Assembly (NCBI GenBank): GCA_947311845.1
Contig: CAMZMU010000107.1
Span: 18,559,166 to 18,623,165 of the forward strand
Direction: 5' to 3'
From: Poa pratensis
Taxonomy: Eukaryota > Streptophyta > Magnoliopsida > Poales > Poaceae
Length of the DNA: 64,000 nucleotides
Shown: in pieces, positions 1 through 10,614 of the stretch
Layout: every line of letters starts with the position of its first letter
How positions within the stretch are numbered: the stretch's first letter is position 1
Made by a program: the position numbers and the translations under genes
Notes under the pieces: generated by a model
What the model saw: the letters and a program-made list of their open reading frames with translations, nothing else
Told to the model about the DNA's origin: nothing
Databases searched by the model: none

Positions 1-685
1 CTCAGATACAACATTACCTCTATGCTGGAAAGCTGATTCTTCCGTAAGGTAATAGGCTGGAACTGTAATAGATCATCTCTCCTAGGAGAGGAAGTTTGAC
101 AGGAAAATTCCCGTAGCAGAAACAACTTCCCTTTTCCTAATCATCTCAGACTTTTTCAGGCATTTGGGAGATGTCAAACAGTTCTTCAAGCCCTTAAACC
201 TTCATTTTGGGAGAAGATGGTTTGTTTTGCCCAAAACATTCACCATTCTTCCCGACGATTACTTAATCTTGAGTGTAAGTCTTGATGTATTTTTAATATT
301 TTCTATTACGTCTTGTAGCATCTATCCACATTCTAAATGAGTCCCATGCTGAAAATTAATATTTATGTTTTTTTCTTGCTGGACTTATTTCAGGATAAGG
401 GCAATGTTTGTCTGGGGCTGCTAAATGGAACAGAGATCAATCATGGGTCAACAATAATAGTCGGAGGTATGTGGATCTCTTCTCTTGCTCCCAATAGTTA
501 ATTGTGGCCGTGTAATCGAATGGATAATTTTGTCGAACCTGTCATGATCATTTCTGGTTTTACATGTAGATGTATCTCTGCGTGGCAAGTTAGTTGTGTA
601 CGACAATGAACGGAGGCAGATTGGATGGGCTAATTCAGAATGCACCAAGCCACAATCACAGAAGGGATTTCCCTTCTTCCTCTGA
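1..685 (+). CDS. Aspartyl protease (peptidase A1), 3' end only
   Basis: This is the C-terminal part of a plant A1-family aspartyl protease; the 5' end lies outside the window. Four exon pieces join in frame with GT-AG introns: up to 48, 160-274, 394-466 and 570-685. The translation contains the C-lobe signatures HLGDVKQFFKPLNLHFGRRW, DKGNVCLGLLNGTEINHGST and DVSLRGKLVVYDNERRQIGW, and it ends in KGFPFFL. The conserved 'VYDNERRQIGWANSEC' region closes the second lobe of nucellin/APCB1-like proteases. Neither catalytic Asp (DTGS/DSGS) is in view, so activity cannot be judged. The gene converges on the minus-strand ALMT gene. Assignment to A1 proteases is firm; the APCB1-like subgroup is recalled from the C-terminal motif and is less certain. 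Confidence 0.88.
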
Positions 686-910
686 CAAGCATTGCACGAC
701 AAACATGGTTAAATAGTGTGATACTACTACATAGATAGTACCATTGGAGCTGCTTGTTGGATAGCAGCTGCCATTATGTGCCTTATCTCGTCCACAGTCA
801 TAACTAATCGTAAATCCTGTTGTCTGTTGTATTCGTTTGTAATGCACCGTATTGTATACCCAAGAAGAACTAAAGAATGCCTGAACGACCATAAATACAC
901 GATCGAAGGA

Positions 911-1135
911 TGTATTGTATGTAATTCCACGGTCCTGTAGACCCTATAGTGCAGTATCCATTTAGAGTATATATATAATTCCTTTCACTCTGATCTGTTT
1001 CACTACATGAGAACTTGGTAACCTGTATTGTATGTAGTTCCACGGGCCTGTAGACCCTATAGTGCAGTTATCCATTTAGACTATATACACTTCCTTTCAC
1101 CCTGATCTGCTTCACTGCATGAGAACTTGGTAACC
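911..1135. repeat. Tandem duplication of about 113 bp in the 3' flank of the protease gene
   Basis: Copies at 911-1023 and 1024-1135 both begin TGTATTGTATGTA and end GAGAACTTGGTAACC, with about 10 differences. They lie in the protease 3' UTR or just beyond it. Each copy contains CCTGTAGACCCTATAGTGCAG. Confidence 0.85.
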
Positions 1136-1301
1136 TGTGTTTACATTGTAACTTGATTGTTACATTCTCTTATTCCCGTCTCTGTATTTACATGGGAGTA
1201 ACTTGTAGTGATGTCAGCATCTCTTACGTTGTCAGCCAGTATCCATCAACCGAATGCAAAACCGGCGGTTAATTATAGTGTTTAACTTCTTGCTACACGC
1301 A

Positions 1302-4300
1302 TCATCTATTCAGTCTAAACAATCTTCGTATTCTGCCTACAAGACTCTCCTCCCGGGCAACGGCAGAGGGCTCCTCCACGGGATCCTTGAAGCCGGCCTT
1401 GTCGCTGAGCTCCTCGACTGCGTCGACGAGGTTCCGGAGCCGCGCCACGAACTCGATGAGGAGCGAGGCGAACGTGGCCAGCGACAGCGCGCTCGCGCTC
1501 TCGTACGTCCTCGCCTCCGCGGCCTCGAACGGCAGCCCCGGGTGGAGCGGCGGCAGCCGGAAGGGCCAGGACGACTGCGGCTTGAAGAGCAGCAGTCCGT
1601 CCGCCGCCAGGGCCGCCATCGACGACGAAGCCGCCGGGTCGAGCTGGCCGAGGGACGTGTTCGAGTCCGACTTGTGCATCCCGCTCGCGCCGCCGGCGCT
1701 GGCGAGCACGGCGTGCCGGGCGAGGGAGGTGCTCGAGTCCGACTTCTGCATCGCGCTCGCGCCGCCGCCCATGTTGGCGAGCACGGCGTGCCGAGCGAGG
1801 GACGTGGTCGAGTCCGACTTCTGCATTGCGCTCGCGCCACCGATGTTGACGACGACGGCGTGCTCCGGCGGCGGCGGCTCGTTCTCCCTGGCGGCTCCGG
1901 CTCCTTCCTGCCGCTTGCAGGCGACGACAGCCTCCCCCCACCGCTCCGTGTTCACGAGGAGGTAGGACCGCTGGTCGATCTTCTTCTGCAGCTCCTCGGC
2001 GGCGTGGTGGACCTCGGCCAGGATGTTGGGTGAGCTCAGCCTCGTCATGGTCTTCACCCGCTGCCCGAGCTCCCGCAGCACCTTGGCGGATTCGTTGCCC
2101 ACCCTGTGGAGCTCCGCGCTGAAAACCTTCCTGCTCTCCGGCGGCGACTGGCATTTTTTTACAAGAAATGTTCAGTCAGGAAACTGACAATTTCACAGTT
2201 CGTCAGCTATTCGTTGCTGTCATGGAAAGAAAATGCACGAACCTGGATCTCCGACAGGATGCACCCGTGCAGCGCCATGACGGCGAAGGAGCAGTGCCTC
2301 AGCGCGCCGCCAACTTTGGTGTAGTTCTTCCAAGGATACTTCATCATCTTGTAAGGCCCGTGCGGTGGCTCCCAAATAGCAAATCCTAGCTGCAAATTAA
2401 CACAGCATTACACTATCGTTAACATACTACAAGGAAAATCAATAATCCTAGCTAGAAACATTGCGTCTGGAGCAAAAGGCAAGAACACATACCAGGGTTT
2501 CCTCTTGTGCTTCTGACTCAACAGCTGCCCTGTACCCGCTGTACAGAGGATCATCAGAAGCCTGGTACGTGAGTATCTTGGAAGGAACCCTCTCGTACTC
2601 CATGCATGTCAGGTATCCATCACGCATCCTGAAACAAACAACGAACAACACAAACCGGTCACATCCTGGAATCCTGCAAAGAATTCTGCGTTGGATATTG
2701 GTCATGATCAATCAGCCGTACCTTCTAAGGACTCTGCTACTCTGGAGAAGTTCTTGGCCACCAGGTGGTGCAGATCCTCTCCTGCCCAGATGGGGTATAT
2801 ACCTATGTTCACCGCCAGACTCACGGCGGCGCCGATGACGATCAGCAGGAACCTGCTCACGGCCGTGCCGGTGAACTTCCCCGTGTTGTACCCAGACACC
2901 GTGACGTAGCAGAAGGTGAGGAGGAAGACACGGAGCCCGTACTCGTATGGCTTCGTCTTGGGATGTAGCTTTATCAAGGTTGTACCAAACCCTGGCAATC
3001 ATAAATGACGGTTTTCAAACATCAGAATTACAGATTATGCATGGCGATTTGGGATTTCTGCATTTCTTGTAGTACTCACCAACAACGAAAGTGGAGATGA
3101 TAAGAAACACCACGTCCAGATTGCCAATGTGCGTGGCCAATTCAGCAACTGCTAGGGCAAGCCCTCCTGCAGTGAGAGTCCCAAGTCCCCTGTTGAGCCC
3201 TTTGCTCAAGGTTGCACCTGCGTGACAAAAATAAAACCCATATTTAAGCTCATCTGGACACATAGATTGCGCAACGGGCATCAAGTAAATGATTAATGGG
3301 TTCATAACCCAATTATCTTTCGCGATAAGTTCAATGTTTCATAGTACCCTCCGTCCAAGAATATAAGGAGTATTTATTTTGTTTGCAGTCAACGTTTCTT
3401 AAACTTTGACCACTACGTGCAAGAGTATATGGATTGCGCAGGGCAAGAGCAATATCATTGTATATGTTTTTGTAAAATTGTACATGTTATTATATATATA
3501 TATTGTTTACTGTTTTTCAGTCATATTAATAGTCAGAATTGTGTATGCGAGAATGAGAAAATCGAAAACATCTAATTTTTAACAAAATCGAAAACATCTA
3601 CAGCCGCGTAGAAAAAAACTTAAATTCGTGCGTAAGAGATCGTTAGCTTTAACTGCAATTTGCAAATAGGGCATCCCTCAGAAGGAATTAGGGCTCCACT
3701 CTACAAAGATTGATTACACTTCCACGGTGCTCTTTCGACAAATTCTAGGATGTTGTCATGTATTGTCCATTTACAGTAAGCATGGGCGTTCTTCCATTGC
3801 CAAAAGATGAAATTTATAGTACATGTGTATCAAGTTGCAATTTTAATGAGTAACTTGTAATTCACCTGTTTACCATTGCTGACAGGCACTGGCTGGAAAT
3901 TTCAAACTTTAGCATTGTAAGCTTGTAGCAACATCGTATTCTCCTAGTACTATTTGCATGCTAATCAATGCCTTGCTGTTTTGTGTTGTTTCAAAGTAAA
4001 AACATTGCTATAATATCATGGAGCACGCTTTCTAGTTCCGTGGTGCTGGCGGAGAATGACATGGAAGACGAGATCTGAGGACTGGCAATGGTGGTTTGAT
4101 TCCTTGTGCTGATGAGGAATTGGCTTGGTGTTTCATGACTTGGAGCAGCGGCATGTAAGTGGGGGCGACAACATACGTGAAGTTTAAAGTCCTACCTTTC
4201 AGGGTGAAAATCCAAGGTCTGACCTTAATTGGTTGTGCCTGACAGTGGTCTTGCTGAAGACATTGTTTTGAGAGCGAGGACTATCTTCAGGGTGAAAACC

Positions 4301-5160
4301 CAAGGTCTGACCTTAATTGGTTGTGCCTGGCACTGTTCTTCTTGAAGGCGTTGCTTTTGAAGAATTGGACATCAGGTGTTGTTTTGGTGGTGGTTGTGCG
4401 GCTGTTGCAAGGACTGTAACTCTTTAGCGGGACTTTTCTTTTTATTTCTTCTTCTTATTGTCTTTTGGCTGTGTGCATCCGTAATGGCTTCGGTTATTGC
4501 GTTGTTGCAGAGGCTGGGTGCATGTTGTATCTTCTCGATATCAATAAACACTCTTTATCTAAAAAAAAAAAACATTGCTATAGCTTATTGTCTCGATCTG
4601 CAATTCTGCATGGCCGTTCATTACAGCAATCAATCAATAGCTTACAATTTGATGATAAACCAGATGGACACATTCAGCAATTGATTCGCTCTACGCCATG
4701 ATAAAAATAAAATCAAAGAACAGAAGCGCCCGTGCATTAAGGTGTTTCAGTTGCCCCAAGGATCGCAAAGAAAAGAGAAGGGATACTACTGACCGATGCT
4801 GAACTCGAAGACGACGACGACGGTGAGGATGGCCCAGACGGAGTGTCCGACGATGTCGCTGGGCTCGCGTAGGAAGACGAGCAGCGTGATGAGCGCGAGC
4901 GCCGTGGCCACCTTGGCCGCGAACACGGGCTTCCTGGGGTCCTTGCGCGCGAACGCCCACATCTCCCTGCACCCCGCGTGCACCGCCTCCGCCGCCCGCC
5001 GCAGGGGCCCCCGCTGATCCTCGGCGCCGCCCGCGGTCCCCGGGAGGACGCCCCAGTCGGACGGCGGCAGCAGCGGGTCCCCCAGCCCCCGCTGCTCCAG
5101 CGTCGACCGCAGCGTCCGCAGCTCCGGCGGCAGGGGCGCTAAGGGCGGCAGCGACGCCAT
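1302..5160 (-). CDS. Aluminium-activated malate transporter (ALMT) family anion channel, with a 1-bp frameshift in exon 4
   Basis: Six exons (minus strand): 5160-4794, 3217-3080, 2991-2722, 2628-2493, 2389-2243 and 2147-1302, coding for about 634 aa if the frame is kept. ALMTs are membrane anion (malate/chloride) channels of the plasma membrane or vacuole. Exons 1-3 hold six hydrophobic segments, for example [20 protein letters not shown] TM1 and [20 protein letters not shown]. The family signature WEPPHG lies in exon 5, followed by a long cytosolic C-terminus. All junction phases agree except exon 3 to exon 4: exon 3 ends in phase 1, but exon 4 has 136 nt instead of the 137 needed. The spliced frame reads ...EGCVMDT-stop where the family normally has EGCVNGYL. 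The frame is restored by one base near 2617-2621, so this is either a recent null allele or a dropped base. Intron 1 contains a LINE fragment. The first exon is GC-rich. Confidence 0.92.
1650..1866 (-). repeat. Three in-frame 24-25 codon repeats in the ALMT C-terminus
   Basis: Three tandem units begin at about 1650, 1722 and 1797 and lie within the last ALMT exon. Each encodes a version of [19 protein letters not shown] followed by a serine/threonine-rich TSLAR tail. The repeats add three KSDSxTSL motifs to the cytosolic tail. Confidence 0.85.
3345..3470. mobile_element. Truncated Stowaway/Mariner-type MITE end in ALMT intron 1
   Basis: The sequence TACCCTCCGTCCAAGAATAT, followed by a TCAACGTTTCTTAAACTTTGACC segment split by substitutions, resembles one end of a common Triticeae Stowaway/Mariner element. 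I found no matching opposite end, so this is a remnant and its right limit is approximate. Confidence 0.45.
4013..4570 (+). mobile_element. 5'-truncated LINE with poly(A) tail in ALMT intron 1
   Basis: The insert ends in an A-tract (about 4561-4570) and is flanked by the direct repeat AACATTGCTATA (4001-4012 and 4571-4582), the hallmark of target-primed non-LTR insertion. Its 3' end (TTGTTGCAGAGGCTGGGTG, then AATAAA-like sequence) resembles plant LINE 3' ends. Inside it, a segment beginning CAGGGTGAAAACCCAAGG is present twice (about 4200-4260 and 4290-4350). It lies in the opposite orientation to ALMT. Confidence 0.78.
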
Positions 5161-5358
5161 GATCGATCGACGATCGAGGTAGGCCCGGGTCTCCCGGCGA
5201 TCGATCGTGGTGCCGCGTACGTACGTGGGACGCCAGGAGTCCGAGGCTCCGTCTTGCTCGGAGCTATTTGTTGGAGACTTGGAGTACTGTATTATTTACC
5301 AGGCTTCCTTTCCTGGCTCGTGTCTGGCTCGGATTCCTGGTCACGAGGAGGAGCTCCC
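5161..5358 (-). promoter_or_regulatory. Putative ALMT proximal promoter and 5' UTR
   Basis: This is the sequence immediately upstream of the ALMT start codon. It contains the palindromic GATCGATCG motifs near 5160-5205. No TATA box is obvious close to the ATG. Retroelement sequence begins within about 200 bp. Confidence 0.3.
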
Positions 5359-5845
5359 TGTTAGCACTAATCTTGTCATGATGTATCTGCATATTAGTTT
5401 GCTTCCGTTCTGCATGTAGTCAAGGAGCTTGGTGGTAGCCATACACGCGAAGGGGTTCAACTTCAGCAGGAGATGCGAGGCGAGATGCTGGAGCCGTGCG
5501 ATGCGGCTCATGGTGAGATGCCGAGGACCGTGCGAGACGGTGCTGCTGCTGCATGCGAGCTCCTAGCTGTGCGTGTGTGGCCTGGTCTTGTGGATCTTGG
5601 AGAGAGTCCAGGAGAAGAAGTTCAGGTCGCACGTTAGTAGGAAGGATTAGTCCATGTAGTTAGTGGATTAGTTTGCATGGGCGACGTGAGTTAGTGGTGA
5701 GCGTGGCCTCCGGCCGTGCGCGCGTGTGGGTCTATATAAGGAGATGTAATCTGCATATTGTTTAGAGACAAAGAGAGTAGAAAGGAGAAAAGGTTGGGCT
5801 GTGAGAGTCAGCCGCAACACCAAAATTCTTGTGTCTCCATTGCTA
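5359..5845 (+). mobile_element. Probable Copia-type LTR fragment
   Basis: The stretch starts TGTTAGCACTAATC. It contains a TATA box (TCTATATAAGG, about 5731-5741) followed by CAAAGAGAGTAGAAAGG and GTCTCCATTGCTACTA, a promoter and R-region style typical of Triticeae Copia LTRs. No clean target duplication or primer-binding site was found, and the right side is cut by a Helitron terminus at 5846. Family and limits are uncertain. Confidence 0.45.
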
Positions 5846-5875
5846 CTAGAAGGAAATGGCGCGCTTTGCCGCGCC
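5846..5875 (-). mobile_element. Helitron 3' terminus (CTAG plus hairpin), minus orientation
   Basis: On the minus strand, the hairpin GGCGCGGCAAAGCGCGCC (5875-5858) is followed 8 nt later by CTAG (5849-5846) and then host T. The plus-strand base before it is A. This is the canonical Helitron 3' end and A|T target. The other end, to the right, was not located, so the extent of the element is unknown. Confidence 0.6.
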
Positions 5876-6085
5876 CGTTTTATATTTTTGATTAATTGGT
5901 TTGTTATTGGTACACTTGACTGCTTTCTTTATTATATATATCTATTATTCTAGTTCTACATGGATAAAGGAATATTCCTTCCCAACAATGAAACAAGGAG
6001 GGCAATCAGAATATTTACGTCTACTTTAAACCCAGGTTGATAGCAAACTTTGTTTAGCAGGCGATGCATACCTAGTGCAGTGATT

Positions 6086-6449
6086 TGGAGGACGAGCTCC
6101 ATGAAGCACATTTTTTAAAAAATTCAAAAGGATATTTCTAAGGTTCAAAGAAATGTGAAAAAAATCCTAGATGTTGAAATGATTATTTCTACCAAATAAA
6201 ATATCAATGCGGAATATTCTATACCTTGTGTTGTGTAAAAGAACACATTTTTGGATTTGAGATGTGAATAGTGTGCAATTTGAAAGAAAAAAATTGCAAG
6301 CCGAAATACAAATTATTTCCGGTTGAAAACTTGGAAGACCGTAAAATACATCATTATCAACATTTTTAGGATTATTTTCAGCATTTTATGAAACATAACA
6401 TTTGTCAGTTATTTTTCAAAAAAGAAGGCTTTATGGAGCCCGTGCTCCA
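6086..6449. mobile_element. MITE-like inverted-repeat element
   Basis: The ends TGGAGGACGAGCTCCATGAA and, inverted, TGGAGCACGGGCTCCATAAA form an imperfect terminal inverted repeat of about 20 bp around AT-rich DNA. No clear target duplication was seen, so the superfamily is left open. Confidence 0.5.
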
Positions 6450-7138
6450 GAAGAACTTTCCAGATGCATATGCCGCACTATATATTGCTCATTTATTTCT
6501 TTCCTAGATACATAGCAACTAATTATAATGTGAAATAGCCAAAAATAGGCATAACAGACGAATAATTCAACATTTTGTAAAAAATAAAACACAAAATACA
6601 TAAGTGCGTGTAAATCATTATCATTTGTCCACTGCGCACCTGAAAGCTAATTGCTGTAGATTATCAATAGCAACAGTAAAATCTAAAACAACACAGCTAC
6701 CACAACCACATTCAGCCGCTCCCCTAGTTGTGTGGTCCTAAGCTTAAAAAGATGAGTAAGGAACTTGATACATTAATCCAGATCCCTTTTGTCTCGGTTC
6801 TCCCTTCTGCAACTTTCTTCTACAACCGAGAAATGCAACAAAATGATGAGAATATCATTTTATGAAAACATTAAGAAAATTACATGAAAGAAAATATTGC
6901 TCTAGGCAAAAGCCTATGCAAGCACCTCCTTGCCTTAGTTTTATATGCACTCCTGTAACCCATGAAAAACAATAATTAAGCATTTGCGAAAATTCAGCAC
7001 AAGGTATTTCAGCAGAATATAAATGCTTGTGAAAAAATTAAACACCAGTGGAATATGGACCTCGGTAGAAGCTTGCAGTATCTCCACGTCCTTTGCCTTC
7101 TCATTGTTTTCCTACAAAATAACGCTTTAGCATTCCTA
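6450..7138. other. AT-rich intergenic DNA, nothing recognised
   Basis: I found no coding exon, RNA gene or terminal repeat here. Confidence 0.4.
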
Positions 7139-7277
7139 GATAAAGAGGGCTCTGCCCCGATTTCATTAATGAAACCACAGCTACAGAGTTTTACATCCAC
7201 AACACGTCAACCACCAGGAAAACCACGGCAACCACCAGTAACAGCGTAAACAGAGTCTCGACGAGACAGACTTCGCT
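7139..7277 (-). mobile_element. Very short 5'-truncated LINE remnant
   Basis: About 139 bp is flanked by the direct repeat TTTAGCATTCCTA (7126-7138 and 7278-7290). Read on the minus strand, it contains the LINE-3'-end-like motif GGTTTCATTAATGAAATCGG and then GGGCAGAGCCCTC next to the repeat. No poly(A) remains. Confidence 0.55.
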
Positions 7278-7290
7278 TTTAGCATTCCTA

Positions 7291-8946
7291 TATCAGTTCA
7301 AGGCTAAGAAAAATCGTTAAGCCAATTGGGAGGTGGTGGAGGTTTGCAGAGTATGATGCTTTGGTTCGTACTTCCTAGCAGCACGATATCACAAACAAAT
7401 TAAGTAGCCCAAATATACAAAACCGTTGCGAACTGGTGGACGACCGAGAAATTCGGGTCGACCACAACTTCCAAAAACGAAAACACCCTAGATGAAAGAA
7501 TTGCCTGGTTCCAGAAAAAAAAATAGAATATAAGAAGCACAAGGACTGCAAATGGGAACCTCACAGTCCAATAAACCATCTCTACCTCTCCATAGCATAG
7601 ATGTTGTTGCCTGGCAAATTTCACTTGCTAGTTGTTTGAGAAAGACTCTACCCAATGGATGCCCCATAACTCAATTGTCATGGATACATGGGTTTATCTG
7701 ACATGCATAGGGCTACTAAAAGGGGGACACATGCATAGATGATGAATCCATACTGAAAATTGACAATGGATGAAACTAAGAGATACTTGCAGACCATATG
7801 TCAATTAATGAATAATTGCAGCGCATATGTAAGGTATGGGTATAATGCACTTAGCCATCATTATTATGAAGGACAGAACAAAGTCGATAGATATAACAGT
7901 CATCAGTTTGATATAAGGAAAATAAACCAGGAATGTCAGTATACATTATGCAGACGTCTTAAAATGATTTTGTACACTCAAGATCATTTAAAAAAATGTA
8001 CAATGCAAAAATAATTAAAATGATAGTATAATTTATGAATTAGAGAAACAAACAAAGGAACGATACAACCTTTGGATGAATCGCAGTGACATCATGGTAG
8101 AAAATACCAGTAGGAAATGGCATGATTGTTGTCTTTGCGGCACCAAAGATCGAATGGTGCGACAAAATCAACACAGGGAGATCATTTGGAGCGATCAGTC
8201 ACAAAGTCACCCATGTGGCCAAGTATAAACATCGTTAAATTTTGTACAAATATCAGAGAATTTCGGAGACATAAATACAAAAATCTAATGAAGAGATAAA
8301 TATAACAATTCCCACCTAACCATTGTTGCTAGCTACAAAGGCACATGTTTTTTTCCCATCGGATAGAAATGTACAACATTAGAACTCTGATTAGCTTAAC
8401 ACTTGATAACTCTAAACCAGCACCAAGTACACAACAAAATATATAGGAGAGTAATCTAAACAACACACTGGAATCATTTGATAGAATGAGCGCAAGCCAA
8501 CATTAATCAAATGGCCTTTCAATTTTCCATTACAAAGAAAAAATTAAGCTTTACCTGAATTAACACTTGCCGGAAGTATCAAGATGTACAAAATGCCAAA
8601 TTTGGGTATTAGGCCATATCATTTACTACCTTCCGGCTAAAATACTCCCAGCATGCTATAAAGAAACTCTCAGTCTAAAGGTCAACTCTACTTACATAGA
8701 GAAATATATAGGTAATAAAACTGGCGCGGCCAATAAACTCAGTTTTGGGCCAGCAGGAACACGGCCCAAAGCCCCTGCGTCCAGGACTCTGGAGCCCTAC
8801 TTCTCTCAGTCTTCCTCACACCTGCGCCGCCTCATTGGCATCCTCCTCCTCTCCCCTCCACAGCCGACCCTGCCGCCGCCGCGTAGCCCAACACAACACC
8901 GGGACAGGAGACGCAGTAGCTAGCTATCCAATCTTACAGGCGGGCG
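7291..8946. other. Intergenic region upstream of the Fcf2 gene
   Basis: Mostly AT-rich with no convincing gene. From about 8730, GC content rises into a C-rich leader (CTCCTCCTCTCCCCTCCAC near 8845) immediately upstream of the Fcf2 start, probably its promoter and 5' UTR. A short coding-like stretch on the minus strand at 8075-8190 is listed separately. Confidence 0.4.
8075..8190 (-). other. Coding-like fragment of unknown identity
   Basis: One minus-strand frame reads NDLPVLILSHHSIFGAAKTT and continues in the same style through FPTGIFYHDVTAIHPKV, followed by a plausible donor (GTTGTATC). A stop lies a few codons upstream. It looks like a captured or decayed exon rather than random DNA, but I do not recognise the family. 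Confidence 0.25.
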
Positions 8947-10614
8947 ATGGCGGAGGTGTTGGCAGCGCCGATCGGCCTGTCGTGGGCGCCCAAGCTGCCT
9001 TCCCTGTCGGCGGCCTGCGGCAGCAGCAGCGGCAGCAAGAAGGGATCAGCGCCGGCCCGAGCCTTGACGCGCGGGACTCCCTCTGGAAGCCCAGCAGCGA
9101 GCTCGTCGACGGGCTCTTCGTGCCGCCGAGGGACCCCAGGAAGGTCAACAAGATGGCCAGGAAGAACGTCAAGGACACCACCGGCAAGGGCTGGTGGGTT
9201 GCGTCCCTCGTGGTAGACTAGGATGGTTCGGTCGATTTTTTTGGATGGGTGCTTATGATTCGTTTTTCAGGTTTGACATGCCGGCGCCGACCATGACTCC
9301 CGAGCTTAAGAAAGACCTTGAGATTTTGCAGGTATGGATGGTGTCACACTTCCTTGTATTGTTATCAGACGTAGTAATTTAGTTTGGCTGCACTATGTAA
9401 CTGTTGAATCATGGAACGGAGAGCTACCTGTTTAGTTTAGCATTTAGGAAGGTGATCCTGAATTCCTGATGGGCAAGCACAACCCATTTGATAATTGTGT
9501 AGTAGGCTACAGAAAATGTAGAATTGTAGATTATGCCTACTAATGGATTTGACTTTTGCTTGCGTTATACGCTTACACTTAGGACAGTAGATGTCTCTTT
9601 CCTTTTGTGTGGAGAGAAGTAACCATGAAGCAAGCATGCATGGTTTAATGAACACTTGGTGTTACATCATTATTTGCTTGGTGGCATGCACCGTCTGATA
9701 CAATGTAAATTTGAATGTTATAAAGCATGATGTTGGATGAGGCTCTACTTTTTCTTGAGTTTTTATTCTTTGTGCCACAAGCTTAATATGCTCGGCGTAT
9801 ATTTTGCAGCTGAGGCATGTGATGGACCCCAAAAGGCATTTCAAGAGGTCTGGTAAATCCAAGGCCCTTCCCAAGTATTTCCAAGTAAGTGATCAGATCA
9901 CAAGCTTTATTAAATATTTTAGATCTCTCACCGTTGGAAACTTGTGAATGCTCATCAGTAGTTAGTGTGCTGAATATCTCGATAATGGGTTTAGGTCGGA
10001 ACGGTTATTGAGCCCGCATCTGAGTTCCACTCAAGTAGGCTGACGAAGAAGGAACGCAAAACGACCTTGGTTGATGAGTTTTTATCAGACCAAAAACTCA
10101 AGAATTACAGGTAAGCTCATCACACTTTTCTATGCACATGCACTGATACTGGAATGCTCACTGTCTTTGTTCGTATTGTTCACCTGTCGGTGCAAGTATT
10201 TGTGTATATATTGCATATGTTTGGATGGCCCTTTGGATACTGGGAGTTCAGGGGTAGTTATACAACAACAGAACTATATTCTAAAAATAGAGTACAGACT
10301 GATTCAGACGCAGTGTTCCAGAGCATGAATCACTGTCCGATTCTGTCTCTTAACACATCAGACGTAGCTCCAGTCTGAGAAAAGAACAAAACTGAACTTA
10401 TTTACTTCGATGTAAATTACTGAAGAACTCGGTAGACAATGTATCTTTTCCATTTAACTAGACCATTCCTGAAACTGAATGCCATGACTCTCCGTGAAAA
10501 TGCAGGATGCGTAAGGTAAGGGAAATCCAGGAGATACGGACGCCAGGAGGCAACCAGAAGTGGAAGAACAGGGGCAGGCAGACATTTAAAAGGGCCAAGG
10601 ATAGGCGGAAATAA
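8947..10614 (+). CDS. rRNA-processing protein Fcf2 family, with a 1-bp frameshift in exon 1
   Basis: Five exons: 8947-9193, 9271-9331, 9810-9884, 9995-10110 and 10506-10614, about 202 aa if the frame is kept. Fcf2/DNTTIP2-type proteins act in the nucleolus in early pre-18S rRNA processing. Visible Fcf2 core motifs are LWKPSSELVDGLFVPPRDP, TGKGWFDMPAPTMTPELKKD, LRHVMDPKRHFKRS, KYFQVGTVIEPASEF and RLTKKERKTTLVDE, with a basic tail RGRQTFKRAKDRRK. The N-terminal motif IGLSWAPKLPSL, which follows the best ATG, is one frame away from the rest: the frame changes between about 9035 and 9060. One missing base, most simply in the G run of AAGAAGGGATC, explains it. Other junction phases all match. The gene is divergent from ALMT and convergent with the NHL gene. 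Confidence 0.88.

Noticed and set aside
1254..2033. 259-codon plus-strand open frame
   Set aside because: It is antisense to the last ALMT exon; GC-rich coding DNA often leaves the opposite strand open.
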